A DNA stretch of 64,000 bases from Pseudomonas abietaniphila. GTDB taxonomy: Bacteria; Pseudomonadota; Gammaproteobacteria; Pseudomonadales; Pseudomonadaceae. Where the stretch lies: assembly GCF_900100795.1 (NCBI RefSeq), contig NZ_FNCO01000013.1, forward strand, positions 1-64,000. Direction: 5' to 3'. Within the stretch, counting starts at the first letter, position 1. Each line of letters begins with the position of its first letter. Of this stretch, positions 30,395-37,627 are shown one piece after another. The position numbers and the translations under genes were made by a program. The notes beneath the pieces were generated by a model. It made no database searches. It was not told the origin of the DNA and was given only the letters and a program-made list of their open reading frames with translations.

Positions 30395-30423
30395 TGGTTT
30401 TTTAGTCCCGCCAGACATATGGT
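30395..30423 (+). promoter_or_regulatory. PRM-like promoter for cI
   Basis: TTGGTT (30395-30400), 17-bp spacer, TATGGT (30418-30423). The start point would fall at or next to the cI ATG (30430). Operator O2 lies in the spacer. The -35 is weak, as expected of an activator-dependent PRM. Confidence 0.5.
30404..30418 (+). promoter_or_regulatory. CI/Cro operator O2 (divergent copy)
   Basis: AGTCCCGCCAGACAT has the CCCGCCA core of O4 with changed outer bases. It overlaps the cI promoter and is probably the weaker, autoregulatory site. Confidence 0.5.
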
Positions 30424-30429
30424 TTGATC

Positions 30430-31200
30430 ATGAAAAAACGACCGCTTACTGAAGAACAACTCGCCGAATGCGCCGCTCTCAAAGCCATCTACATGGCGAA
30501 GAAGGACGAGCTCGGACTTACGCAAGAAAAAGCCGGCGAAATGCTTGGTATGAACCAAGGATCGTTCAGTCATTACCTTAATGGGCGTAATGCACTGAAT
30601 TTGGAGTTCGCTTCCAGGGCAGCTGTTCTCTTTGGAGTCCCCGTCTCTGCTTTCAGCACGCGGTTAGCCGAGATGATCGATGCCTTGTCGATCTCGCTGC
30701 AGGGCGTCCAGATGGCCACCAGGGAAGCTCGCCGGATCTATCAAGCCGATCCAAACGAAATTTCAAACATCACGCCGGCGACAATGCCTTGGAGACCTGT
30801 CAGGAGCTATCCAATGATCAGTTGGGTGGCCGCCGGAGCGCGCGCTGAATCGCCTACGAACCTGGTGCCGGAACGAGCGGAGGAATATTACGAATCGACG
30901 GAGAATGCCGGTAATCACGGATTCTGGCTCGAAGTAAAAGGCGCTTCGATGACAGCTGCTAGTAATCCTAGCTTCCCGGAAGGGACACGAATTTTGGTGC
31001 AGCCGGAAGGGTTTGAGGTTGTGAGCGGCAAGTATTATGTCGCTCAGCATTCAGACGGTGAGGCGACCTTCAAACAGTATGTTCACGATGCCGGGTGGGA
31101 CTATCTAGTGCCGCTCAATACGAGTTTCAAGACGGTTGAAATGGATGAAAACTGGGAGATCATTGGTCGGGTAGTGGATGCCAGAATACCCGGCTTGTAA
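30430..31200 (+). CDS. CI-like prophage repressor (LexA/S24 type)
   Basis: A 256-aa repressor that keeps the lysogenic state. The N-terminal helix-turn-helix is at residues 28-52 ('LGLTQEKAGEMLGMNQGSFSHYLNG'). The C-terminal S24 self-cleavage domain has the Ala135-Gly136 bond ('SWVAAGARAE'), Ser173 ('VKGASM') and Lys215 ('ATFKQY'). It should be cleaved with RecA help under DNA damage. There is no clear ribosome site before the ATG, which suggests a leaderless transcript from PRM. The upstream TTG at 30424 is not preferred. Confidence 0.93.
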   Translation: MKKRPLTEEQLAECAALKAIYMAKKDELGLTQEKAGEMLGMNQGSFSHYLNGRNALNLEFASRAAVLFGVPVSAFSTRLAEMIDALSISLQGVQMATREARRIYQADPNEISNITPATMPWRPVRSYPMISWVAAGARAESPTNLVPERAEEYYESTENAGNHGFWLEVKGASMTAASNPSFPEGTRILVQPEGFEVVSGKYYVAQHSDGEATFKQYVHDAGWDYLVPLNTSFKTVEMDENWEIIGRVVDARIPGL

Positions 31201-31206
31201 AAAAAT

Positions 31207-31221
31207 AATCCCGCAAGGATT
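31207..31221 (+). promoter_or_regulatory. CI operator O3 (perfect palindrome)
   Basis: AATCC-CGCAA-GGATT is a perfect 5-5-5 inverted repeat just before and into the -35 of the rightward promoter. It is the clearest operator and defines the consensus. Confidence 0.7.
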
Positions 31222-31248
31222 GACACCAATAAATCCCGCCAGCACTAT
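31220..31248 (+). promoter_or_regulatory. early rightward promoter PL
   Basis: TTGACA (31220-31225), 17-bp spacer, CACTAT (31243-31248). It is the same -35/-10 pair and spacing as PR on the other side of cI. It drives the operon beginning at 31284. Confidence 0.78.
31232..31246 (+). promoter_or_regulatory. CI operator O4
   Basis: AATCCCGCCAGCACT differs from O1 at one base and holds the same place relative to -35 and -10 as O1 in PR. Confidence 0.68.
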
Positions 31249-31283
31249 AGCTCCATCTTCTACGAGATCTGGAGCTTCACATC

Positions 31284-31592
31284 ATGGAATTTGTCACGTA
31301 CGGTTCTCTCTTCGGAAAGCTGGGAAGCATACTCGCCGAGCGCGAGCTTCAGTGTCTCCTAGCGATCGCCAACGGCGACACCGACAAAGAAGTCGCTAAG
31401 CGCGATGGCGTTTCTCCTCGATCCATCAAAGGCCGCATTGAGTCTGCCATGCACAAGCTGGGCGTCTTCAAGCGAGCAGCACTCGTCGCTGAAGCAATGC
31501 GACTTGGGCTAATCGGCTTCTCCTGCAACATGACCCCTTCCCCACAGCAGAACCACGATCAGGATTCTCACGATGGCGTATTCCTCGCGTGA
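31284..31592 (+). CDS. LuxR-type helix-turn-helix protein, first gene of the PL operon
   Basis: A 102-aa protein with a GerE/LuxR DNA-binding domain at residues 15-75: 'LAERELQCLLAIANGDTDKEVAKRDGVSPRSIKGRIESAMHKLGV'. A short polar tail follows. There is no receiver or ligand domain. As the first gene after PL it occupies the place of lambda N, but there is no sign of an Arg-rich N-peptide, so it is probably a regulator of other phage or host genes. Confidence 0.82.
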   Translation: MEFVTYGSLFGKLGSILAERELQCLLAIANGDTDKEVAKRDGVSPRSIKGRIESAMHKLGVFKRAALVAEAMRLGLIGFSCNMTPSPQQNHDQDSHDGVFLA

Positions 31593-31720
31593 TCAGCGGC
31601 GTGCGCTTGTGCGCGAGCGCAGTCCGGTGATCAGCGTCGACTGACCCATACCCCAACTGATTTTTGCGAAAGCCAACAACGCGGCCGGGATTCGTTCGGC
31701 CTGAAAAAGAGGATTTACCT

Positions 31721-32158
31721 ATGTTCAGAAAACTGTTTGGCAAGAAAGGCCGTGAAGCCCGCGCAGCGATGGGCGTCATTCAAAACCGCGACCTGATGCA
31801 GGCGATCGTCTACGGCGCCTTCTACGTGGCTGCTGCCGACGGCGAAATCAGCGAGGACGAGCTGAAGAAGGCGGAGAAGCTGATCGCCAACACGCCCCAG
31901 CTCAAAGGCTTCGGCCCGGAACTCTCCAATACCATGGATCGCGCCGAGAAAGACTTCCATGACGGTGGGCACCGCATCCTGCGTATGAACGCCGAGAAGG
32001 AGCTGAAAGACCTGGCTCATTCGCCGGAGGAGGCGCAGATCGTAATCAACGTGATGCTGACCATCGCCGAGGCCTCGGGCGACATCGACGACAAGGAAAT
32101 GACTGTGCTGGAAAAGGCGGCGAAGCTCATGGGCCTTTCGCTGAAAGACTACCTGTAA
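31721..32158 (+). CDS. TerB-like (tellurite resistance/DjlA-type) protein
   Basis: A 145-aa all-helical protein. The TerB pattern is 'FYVAAADGEISEDELKKAEKLI' (about residues 30-52) with a second acidic metal-binding-like turn 'EASGDIDDKEMTVLEKAAKLMG' near the C-terminus. TerB-like proteins bind metal and are linked to stress or phage-defence contexts. It lies in the rightward early operon; 129 bases upstream carry no clear gene. The precise role here is unknown. Confidence 0.85.
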   Translation: MFRKLFGKKGREARAAMGVIQNRDLMQAIVYGAFYVAAADGEISEDELKKAEKLIANTPQLKGFGPELSNTMDRAEKDFHDGGHRILRMNAEKELKDLAHSPEEAQIVINVMLTIAEASGDIDDKEMTVLEKAAKLMGLSLKDYL

Positions 32159-32329
32159 ATGTTTCGCCGGTTCAGCGACCGCGCCCGCCGCTGGGCAGCC
32201 TTCGGGCTGGCCGGTGGTGTGGTGTTCGTTGATTCGGCCAGCCGTCTGCTTTCGATGGTGGGTGACCTGATTCTGGTCACGCTCCTGCTGATCGTGCTGC
32301 TGGCCGGCAAAGCGCAAGACAAACAGTAA
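32159..32329 (+). CDS. small membrane protein, 56 aa
   Basis: The ATG follows the TerB stop with no gap (TAAATG). It starts with a basic segment (MFRRFSDRARRW) and ends in one membrane helix ('DLILVTLLLIVLLAG', residues 36-50). The N-terminus is likely cytoplasmic. Coupling to the TerB-like gene suggests a joint role. Confidence 0.6.
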   Translation: MFRRFSDRARRWAAFGLAGGVVFVDSASRLLSMVGDLILVTLLLIVLLAGKAQDKQ

Positions 32330-32372
32330 AGGGGGCGGCGCAGCAAATGCGCCCTCCACCCGAGGAATTACC

Positions 32373-32600
32373 ATGTCGAAAACTTCTGATTCACGTCTCG
32401 CTCCAAAATTCGTCGTGCGGCTGCCAGAAGGCTTGCGGGAGGAAGTTGATGCGGCCGCAGATGCTGCTGACACTTCAATGAACACCATCTTTGTTCGCGC
32501 CATCCGCCAGTACCTGGACAAACAAAACCGTCAAGATCTGTTGCTTGAGGCGTTGGTGCGGGCTGCCGGTCCTGTCGAGGTGGCCCATGCAAGCAATTGA
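32373..32600 (+). CDS. Arc-family ribbon-helix-helix DNA-binding protein
   Basis: A 75-aa protein with the Arc pattern: strand 'PKFVVRLPEGL' (residues 11-21), then helices 'REEVDAAADAADTSMNTIFVRAIRQYL'. It should bind DNA as a dimer of dimers like Arc/Mnt of P22. It may regulate the PL operon. It overlaps the next gene by 14 bases. Confidence 0.88.
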   Translation: MSKTSDSRLAPKFVVRLPEGLREEVDAAADAADTSMNTIFVRAIRQYLDKQNRQDLLLEALVRAAGPVEVAHASN

Positions 32601-32955
32601 GCGTGTGACATTGGTACTGCGGGCCAAACCGGGCGAGACGCTTGCTCCGCTCCTACAGCACATTTTGTTGGGCGCCCCGGTTGCTGTCGGCACCGGTGTC
32701 GCGATCATTGCCGGCGCCAGCGACCGCGATGTGCTTGAAACCAGTCTTGGCAGTGAAGAGTTCTGCATTGATGCCCGGATCAAGGAAGCTGCCGCCAACC
32801 TCGACCCTCGCAACCTCTTTGCCAGCATCAACCCAATCGGTGCGAGTGCTGATGAACTGGAGCAGGGCCGGCGCGGGTTCGTCGACGAGCGAACCCACGC
32901 TGACTACCTGATCTTCCTTTCCGGCTTCCGCGCAGCACAGGGGATTGACCAATGA
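32587..32955 (+). CDS. hypothetical phage protein, 122 aa
   Basis: Starts MQAIERVTLVLRAKPGETLAPLL. It contains a Gly/Ala-rich hydrophobic stretch ('VAVGTGVAIIAGASD', about 32-46) and an acidic C-terminal half. It is coupled by overlap to the Arc-like gene. No family recognised. Confidence 0.6.
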   Translation: MQAIERVTLVLRAKPGETLAPLLQHILLGAPVAVGTGVAIIAGASDRDVLETSLGSEEFCIDARIKEAAANLDPRNLFASINPIGASADELEQGRRGFVDERTHADYLIFLSGFRAAQGIDQ

Positions 32956-33281
32956 TCCGCACCATCACCTCAACCGCAATCAGCACTGCTCTCAGCCTGT
33001 GCCTTCTGATCGGCAGCTACACAGCAGCTACATTCGGGTTTTACGTGCTGGTGTTCTTCAACGCCTTCGCATGGGTCGGGATATTCGCTGGCGTGATCAA
33101 AGGTGAGGCAGCCGCGCGCATCCGTCAGTACTGCTGGATCAGCGCGTTGAGCAGCGCTTTCCAGATCTATGCCCTGATCGCCACCGACCATCCATTCTTG
33201 GCGGCATCCTGCTTTATCACTTCGTTCTTCATCGTGGACTTGGCCTTCGGTGACAAGGAGAAGACGCCATGCGCGGACTGA
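32952..33281 (+). CDS. small multi-span membrane protein, 109 aa
   Basis: Contains about three membrane segments: residues 8-32, 33-50 and 75-98 ('FLAASCFITSFFIVDLAF'). It overlaps both neighbours by a few bases. Accessory membrane proteins in this operon could alter the host envelope, but nothing specific can be said. Confidence 0.62.
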   Translation: MIRTITSTAISTALSLCLLIGSYTAATFGFYVLVFFNAFAWVGIFAGVIKGEAAARIRQYCWISALSSAFQIYALIATDHPFLAASCFITSFFIVDLAFGDKEKTPCAD

Positions 33282-33526
33282 TTCTCACCCTCCTGCTGCT
33301 CGTTTTCGTGGCGTCGGTGTATGCGGACCAACCCCAGCAAGTGATCGACGTTCAGCATGATGCCCACCGCCAGGTTACGTGCTGGATCATTCCCGGAACC
33401 GGCATTTCATGCCTGCCTGACGGCCAATTGCGCCAGCCAAATGTGACGCAGGATCACAATAAGGAGCGACCAGCACCCGCGAGCGTCCCTACCCAACGAC
33501 AGGATGAAGAGGTGTTTCAGCTATGA
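33269..33526 (+). CDS. small exported protein, 85 aa
   Basis: Has an N-terminal signal peptide (residues 1-19, 'LILTLLLLVFVASVYA', cleavage after AYA-like VYA). The mature part has a Cys pair ('QVTCWIIPGTGISCLPDG') that could form a disulfide, and a Pro/Gln-rich tail. It starts inside the end of the preceding membrane protein gene. Periplasmic function unknown. Confidence 0.6.
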   Translation: MRGLILTLLLLVFVASVYADQPQQVIDVQHDAHRQVTCWIIPGTGISCLPDGQLRQPNVTQDHNKERPAPASVPTQRQDEEVFQL

Positions 33527-33732
33527 CTCAGCAGATCTCGGGTGCCACCCCACAAGCAGGTCAACCAGGTGGGAAGCTCACAGAGTTTCAAAGTCTGGGT
33601 CACCGCCTTGTTCGGTTCGGCCAGGCCTTGCAAAGCGAGGCCACGACAGTGGCAGAACTCACCAGGCTGGCTAACGCCTGCGGCATCAGTCTTCGCCTGC
33701 GGGCCACGGTCGAATCAGGAGAACAGCCATGA
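33523..33732 (+). CDS. hypothetical phage protein, 69 aa
   Basis: Starts MTQQISGATPQAGQPGG. It has one amphipathic helical region ('EFQSLGHRLVRFGQALQSEATTVAELTRLANACG'). It overlaps the neighbours by 4 bases on each side. No family recognised. Confidence 0.58.
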   Translation: MTQQISGATPQAGQPGGKLTEFQSLGHRLVRFGQALQSEATTVAELTRLANACGISLRLRATVESGEQP

Positions 33733-34454
33733 TCAAGCGCCGCGCAATTTCCGCGGCTGCCCTTCCTGCGATCGGCCAGCCATTCGTTGGCGGCTTCTAC
33801 GCTGGTCGGATCTACTTCGGCGGAGCCGAATACGCGCTGATCGACTCAGGGCAGGAGTACGAGACCGCCGCCCACTGGTGGGATCACTCCGGCCCGCGCC
33901 CGCGCATTCGTGATGCCACCTCCCGTTTCGATGGCATGACCAACACCCTGGCGATGAGCAAAGAGGGCTGTACGATTGCCGCGAAGGTGCTGGGCATGAA
34001 CATCCGCGGTTCCTGGGGCTGGCATATCCCGGCCATTGAAGAGCTGCAGGTGATCCGCTCCAACCTGCTGCAGCTCCCAGATTGGAACCACCGCATGGCC
34101 GCTGGGGCTCCGCAAGCCTTCAAGCAGACCCGGTACTGGTCAAGCACGCAGAAGGAAAACGCCGCTACGGCCTGGCTTATGAGCATGTACCCGTGGGCCA
34201 TCCCGGACACTAACTGGGTTTCAGGCTGCAACGGCATCCGCCCGGTGAAGATATTGGCGATCAAAGAAACGCCATTCATTCACGCGCCACAAAACGCGGA
34301 CGCGGAAAACGTGGCGCAGGATTTTTCAGGACTGTCCGCGAGCCCGGCGGTTGCCGAAGTGCTAGAGCGTTTCGTAAACGAGGACACCGGGCGTTTCTAT
34401 GGCCGCACCGATGAACTGGTGGCCGCGCTTGCCGCGATCGGGAGTCAACCATGA
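33729..34454 (+). CDS. DUF1566/Lcl_C-like protein (probable C-type-lectin-like fold)
   Basis: A 241-aa protein. The central region has 'WGWHIPAIEELQVI', 'TRYWSSTQKENAATAWLMSMYPW' and 'SGCNGIRPVKI', the typical pattern of DUF1566 domains (the 'YWSST...VRPV' signature). This fold can display variable residues for ligand binding. No reverse transcriptase or template repeat is nearby, so it is not part of a diversity-generating element here. It overlaps both neighbours by 4 bases. The target is unknown. Confidence 0.72.
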   Translation: MIKRRAISAAALPAIGQPFVGGFYAGRIYFGGAEYALIDSGQEYETAAHWWDHSGPRPRIRDATSRFDGMTNTLAMSKEGCTIAAKVLGMNIRGSWGWHIPAIEELQVIRSNLLQLPDWNHRMAAGAPQAFKQTRYWSSTQKENAATAWLMSMYPWAIPDTNWVSGCNGIRPVKILAIKETPFIHAPQNADAENVAQDFSGLSASPAVAEVLERFVNEDTGRFYGRTDELVAALAAIGSQP

Positions 34455-35191
34455 GCATGATTCAGCGCTTCGACATCAACGCCACCGGCCGCGACTTCGC
34501 TGTCGGTGACATCCACGGCCATTTCACCAAGCTCCAGGCAGCGCTTGATTCCATCCAGTTCGACCAGGCGGTTGATCGCCTGTTCTCGGTCGGCGATCTG
34601 GTCGACCGCGGGCCTGAATCCGATGAGGTGGACGTCTGGCTGGCCAAGCCGTGGTTTCACGCCGTGCGCGGTAACCACGAACAAATGGTGATTGAGTCCC
34701 GGCGCTTCGATCCGGGCGGCGGCATGCGTGACATGCACTTGGCCAACGGCGGCGCATGGCTCTATGGCCGAAGCTCGAGCGAGATGGGCAGCTTTGCCGA
34801 TCTGCTGGCCGATCTGCCGCTGGTGATCGAGGTCATGAACCCCGCCGGGGTGGTAGGGATTGTTCACGCCGACTGCGCCTATCAGAGCTGGAAGGAGTTC
34901 ACCTGGGCTTTGGAAAACGCTGGGCCGAGTGAAGTGGATCATCTGCAGGCCGCTGCCCAGTGGTCGCGTACCAGAATCACATCGGATAACTACAACGGTG
35001 TCAGCGACGTGCGCGCAGTGATGGTTGGCCACACACCTACCCGCCAGCCGGCGGTGCTGGGCAACGTTTACCACATCGACACGGGCGCATGGCTACCGAA
35101 TGACCGAGGTCACTTCACGCTGATCAACTTGGTCAGCCTGGAATGCACGCCGCCGATCAATCCAAAACTGTGTTGGGACCTGGAGGCGTGA
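34451..35191 (+). CDS. lambda-type serine/threonine protein phosphatase (metallophosphoesterase)
   Basis: A 246-aa enzyme. The metal-binding motifs are GDIHGH (Asp20, His22), GDLVDRG (Asp49, Arg53), RGNHE (Asn75, His76), 'VHADC' (His139) and GHTP (His194). The first five positions fall at the numbers known for lambda phosphatase (NinI). It hydrolyses phosphoprotein esters using Mn2+. In lambda the gene lies in the nin region; here it is in the PL operon. All catalytic residues are present, so it should be active. Confidence 0.92.
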   Translation: MSMIQRFDINATGRDFAVGDIHGHFTKLQAALDSIQFDQAVDRLFSVGDLVDRGPESDEVDVWLAKPWFHAVRGNHEQMVIESRRFDPGGGMRDMHLANGGAWLYGRSSSEMGSFADLLADLPLVIEVMNPAGVVGIVHADCAYQSWKEFTWALENAGPSEVDHLQAAAQWSRTRITSDNYNGVSDVRAVMVGHTPTRQPAVLGNVYHIDTGAWLPNDRGHFTLINLVSLECTPPINPKLCWDLEA

Positions 35192-35670
35192 TGAGCGAAA
35201 TCACCAGAGGGGTCATCGGTATGCCGCTGAAGCTGGCGATGTCCAGCGAGCTTTCCCGCCGTCAGTTTCACGCCTGTGCACAAAGCCTTCTCACTGAGCT
35301 GGAAGGTTATCGGCAAGGCGCACAGGCTGAGGCTGATGCAGGTGATGAGGCTCGCCGGGAGCTGAAGGATGCTAAGACCATGATCGAGATCCTTCGCAAG
35401 TTCAGCAATGAAATGCTCGGCGTGGCGTTCGAGGGAGGATATCTGGACGGCGCCGATGTTCAAGACATTGGCGTGCGCTGCGGCGTGCTGACGGTCCACG
35501 AAGTGAAAGAACGCTGCGGCGAAGTATGCGCCTGTGCCGAGTATGGCTTTCCAACGGAGTGCTATCGCAAGACCAGCGTTACGCAGAGCCGTGACGCGAC
35601 AGTTTCCATGCATACGCAAAATCTGACGCGTCAGGCGTCCACTGAAAATGAGCTGGGAGAGACACCATGA
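35191..35670 (+). CDS. hypothetical phage protein, 159 aa
   Basis: Starts MSEITRGVIGMPLKLAMSSELSRRQFH, overlapping the phosphatase stop (TGATG). It has a helical coiled-coil-like centre ('QAEADAGDEARRELKDAKTMIEI') and a Cys-rich part ('RCGVLTVHEVKERCGEVCACAEYGFPTECY') that could bind metal. No recognised family. Confidence 0.6.
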   Translation: MSEITRGVIGMPLKLAMSSELSRRQFHACAQSLLTELEGYRQGAQAEADAGDEARRELKDAKTMIEILRKFSNEMLGVAFEGGYLDGADVQDIGVRCGVLTVHEVKERCGEVCACAEYGFPTECYRKTSVTQSRDATVSMHTQNLTRQASTENELGETP

Positions 35671-35894
35671 GCAAAGCCAACATTCCCGTAAGCCCACGCG
35701 CGCGCATCCGTTTTGACGCCGCTTGCGAACTCCTTGGCGTGAGCCGGAGTACTCTCACCCGCAAGATCGCCGCCGACAAAACCTTCCCGCGCCCGATCAA
35801 AGAAGGGACCACTCGCCAGGCTCCGGTTTATTTCGTACAGTCGGAGATCGAGGCATGGGTTCAGGCCCAGATGGATGCAAGGAGCGTTGCGTGA
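35667..35894 (+). CDS. AlpA-family regulator / excisionase-like protein
   Basis: A 75-aa winged-helix protein. The AlpA/Xis pattern is 'CELLGVSRSTLTRKIAADKTFPRPIKEGTTRQAPVYFVQSEIEAWVQ' in outline. It is the last gene of the PL operon, directly before the right prophage boundary, where lambda-like phages have xis and int. It may act in excision. No integrase follows in the window. Confidence 0.83.
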   Translation: MSKANIPVSPRARIRFDAACELLGVSRSTLTRKIAADKTFPRPIKEGTTRQAPVYFVQSEIEAWVQAQMDARSVA

Positions 35895-35937
35895 CCCTCA
35901 GCACAGCGCCACATTTTTTGTATGGTGGCGTGTATGG

Positions 35938-35985
35938 CTCGAAAAACAATGCACTCGCAGCCCAGCAAATTCATTGTTTTTCGAG
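35938..35985. repeat. 14-bp perfect inverted repeat at the prophage edge
   Basis: CTCGAAAAACAATG (35938-35951) and its exact reverse complement (35972-35985) are separated by 20 bases. There is no T-run suited to a terminator. It overlaps the start of the tRNA-end-like sequence and may be part of an attachment or recombination structure. Confidence 0.6.
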
Positions 35986-36002
35986 TCTCCCTCGGGGCAC
36001 CA
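35980..36002 (+). other. candidate prophage attachment site (tRNA 3'-end-like sequence)
   Basis: TTCGAGT (T-loop-like) followed by CTCCC, TCGGGGC, A and CCA has the layout of the last 23 bases of a tRNA gene. No 5' tRNA half precedes it. This is the usual look of an att site where a phage integrated into a tRNA gene. The matching intact tRNA would lie outside the left edge. Confidence 0.45.
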
Positions 36003-36286
36003 TCTGCAGTACATAGACGACTATCAGCGTCTACGAAACACACCCTTGAGCCCGCTAACTGCGGGCTTTTTGGTCTCTGGGGTTCCATCCCCGCCCCTCA
36101 CCGCCCACTCCCACTGAGTGCAGTTCCCCTGCTGTTTCTGACGCAAGAATGGGACCTTACGGATATGCACCTTACCGCCTTGCAGATAAAAACCTGCTTC
36201 CCGACGGACAAGCCATACGTGCTCGCTCGTTGACAATTCGGGTATTGGTCTTCTGTTTTGCACCGATGACGGACAGACTCATCACC
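36003..36286. other. intergenic stretch between prophage edge and histidine kinase
   Basis: Apart from the terminator at 36049-36073 I see no gene or clear site. Short open frames here are not supported by ribosome sites. It probably is bacterial sequence flanking the former tRNA end. Confidence 0.5.
36049..36073 (+). terminator. intrinsic terminator, plus strand
   Basis: AGCCCGC-TAACT-GCGGGCT followed by TTTT. It lies 47 bases after the tRNA-end-like sequence, as a tRNA terminator would, and also ends the rightward prophage transcript before the convergent kinase gene. Confidence 0.75.
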
Positions 36287-37627
36287 CTACGGCGAAGAGC
36301 ACTCGACCAAGGGCAGTCGCACCATGGCCTCGAACCCGTCGACCTTGCCTGGTGCGGGCGATACCAGCATAAGGCTGCCTTTGACGCCCTGAACGATCGT
36401 ATTGACGATCGCAAGGCCCAACCCCGAGCCGCTGACATCCGTGTTGCCGCGCACAAACCGCTCAGTGAGATGCTGCAGCACGACGTCCGGTACAACGGCC
36501 CCACTGTTGGTAACACGCAGCACGGCCTCGTCATCAAGGCTGACCTGTATGGCCTGATCTTGGGCCCCGTATTTAAGTCCGTTCTCTATCAAATTGCGCA
36601 ACAGAATGCCGAAGGCGTCGGGGTCGATGGCCGAGTACAGACTGTGCCGGGCCGGTAGCGTCAGCATGATCCGCTGGCCGTGACTCCCGTTCCACTCTTC
36701 TACGCTGTGCGCCAGTAACGGGATGAGGTCTTTCGGGGCCTGCGATAACAAGCCGCCGCCTTCAGCCTTGGCTAACTGCATGAGCTTTTCGGACAGCCTG
36801 GCAAGGTCGTGCAGCGAGCCTTCTATTTTCCCTATTCGTGTCTGCAAGGCTTGCGGCGCTTCGTGACGCAGCCGTTGTACCTGAGCAAGCGTTGCCGCCA
36901 ACGGGGTGCGTAATTCGTGGGCGCTGTTGGCGGTGAAGCTGCGTTCGGCTTCCAGCGCTTTGCGCATGCGCTGAAGCAAATGATTGACCGCTTCGGCAAG
37001 CGGATCAAATTCGGCCGGCAACTTGGCAGCACGCACGGGGGATAAGTCCCCGGCACCCCGTGCTTCGATCGCTCGGCGGTAGGCCAACACGCTGCGCAGG
37101 CTCACTCGCACAATCAACAGCGTACCAAGCCAACTGATCGGCACCAGCGCCAGCAACGGCAGCAGCAGGGCCAGCAAGGCTTCGCGCGCAGCTTCATCAC
37201 GATGAGACAGCGGTTGTGCGACTTCGATAGTGAATCTGCCGTCCGGCATCACGGCCGAATAACGTCGGTGGTGAGTCGTGTTGGTGAAGCCTTCAACCGG
37301 CTGCGGGTTGAAGTCTTCCCGATCAGCGTCATGGGACTGCATCACGACGTGTCCATTCCCGTCGCGCACCAGGTAGGCCAGATTTTCCGTTCGCACGCCG
37401 GGCCCCTCCTCGGGCAGTGACGGCAAGTCTATGTGCTCGTGGCCTGCGGTCTGCGCAGCCAGTGGCAGAATACGCCGGGCCGTTTCTTCTAACGCGCTAT
37501 CGAACACCTCATCCAGCTCGTGGCGCACCACCCACCAAGTGGCCAAGGTTGCTCCCAGCCATAACAAGGTGATCCCTAAGGTCAGCCCAAGGCTAAGCCG
37601 CTTTTGCAGGCTCGTCGAAGATTTCAT
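36287..37627 (-). CDS. sensor histidine kinase (QseC/PmrB type)
   Basis: A 446-aa membrane kinase. Transmembrane segments are at residues 13-34 and 150-174 with a periplasmic sensor of about 115 residues between them. The HAMP region is 175-225, the H-box 'NSAHELRTPLAA' has His237, and the ATPase domain has 'NLIENGLKYG' and 'GSGLGLAIV'. It overlaps the regulator gene by 4 bases. Its location next to the DUF2271/PepSY/ApbE genes suggests that the pair regulates them, possibly in response to metals or cationic compounds; this is inferred from context. Confidence 0.92.
   Translation of the reverse strand: MKSSTSLQKRLSLGLTLGITLLWLGATLATWWVVRHELDEVFDSALEETARRILPLAAQTAGHEHIDLPSLPEEGPGVRTENLAYLVRDGNGHVVMQSHDADREDFNPQPVEGFTNTTHHRRYSAVMPDGRFTIEVAQPLSHRDEAAREALLALLLPLLALVPISWLGTLLIVRVSLRSVLAYRRAIEARGAGDLSPVRAAKLPAEFDPLAEAVNHLLQRMRKALEAERSFTANSAHELRTPLAATLAQVQRLRHEAPQALQTRIGKIEGSLHDLARLSEKLMQLAKAEGGGLLSQAPKDLIPLLAHSVEEWNGSHGQRIMLTLPARHSLYSAIDPDAFGILLRNLIENGLKYGAQDQAIQVSLDDEAVLRVTNSGAVVPDVVLQHLTERFVRGNTDVSGSGLGLAIVNTIVQGVKGSLMLVSPAPGKVDGFEAMVRLPLVECSSP

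Noticed and set aside
31573..31644. Possible 23-codon gene MAYSSRDQRR after the LuxR-type gene
   Set aside because: It overlaps the end of the preceding gene, is very short and has only a weak AGGA upstream; no other support.
33729..35191. Diversity-generating retroelement suggested by the DUF1566-like protein
   Set aside because: No reverse transcriptase gene and no template/variable repeat pair found nearby.
36149..36658. Plus-strand open frame across the prophage edge and kinase gene
   Set aside because: Mostly antisense to the histidine kinase; no ribosome site or recognisable protein.
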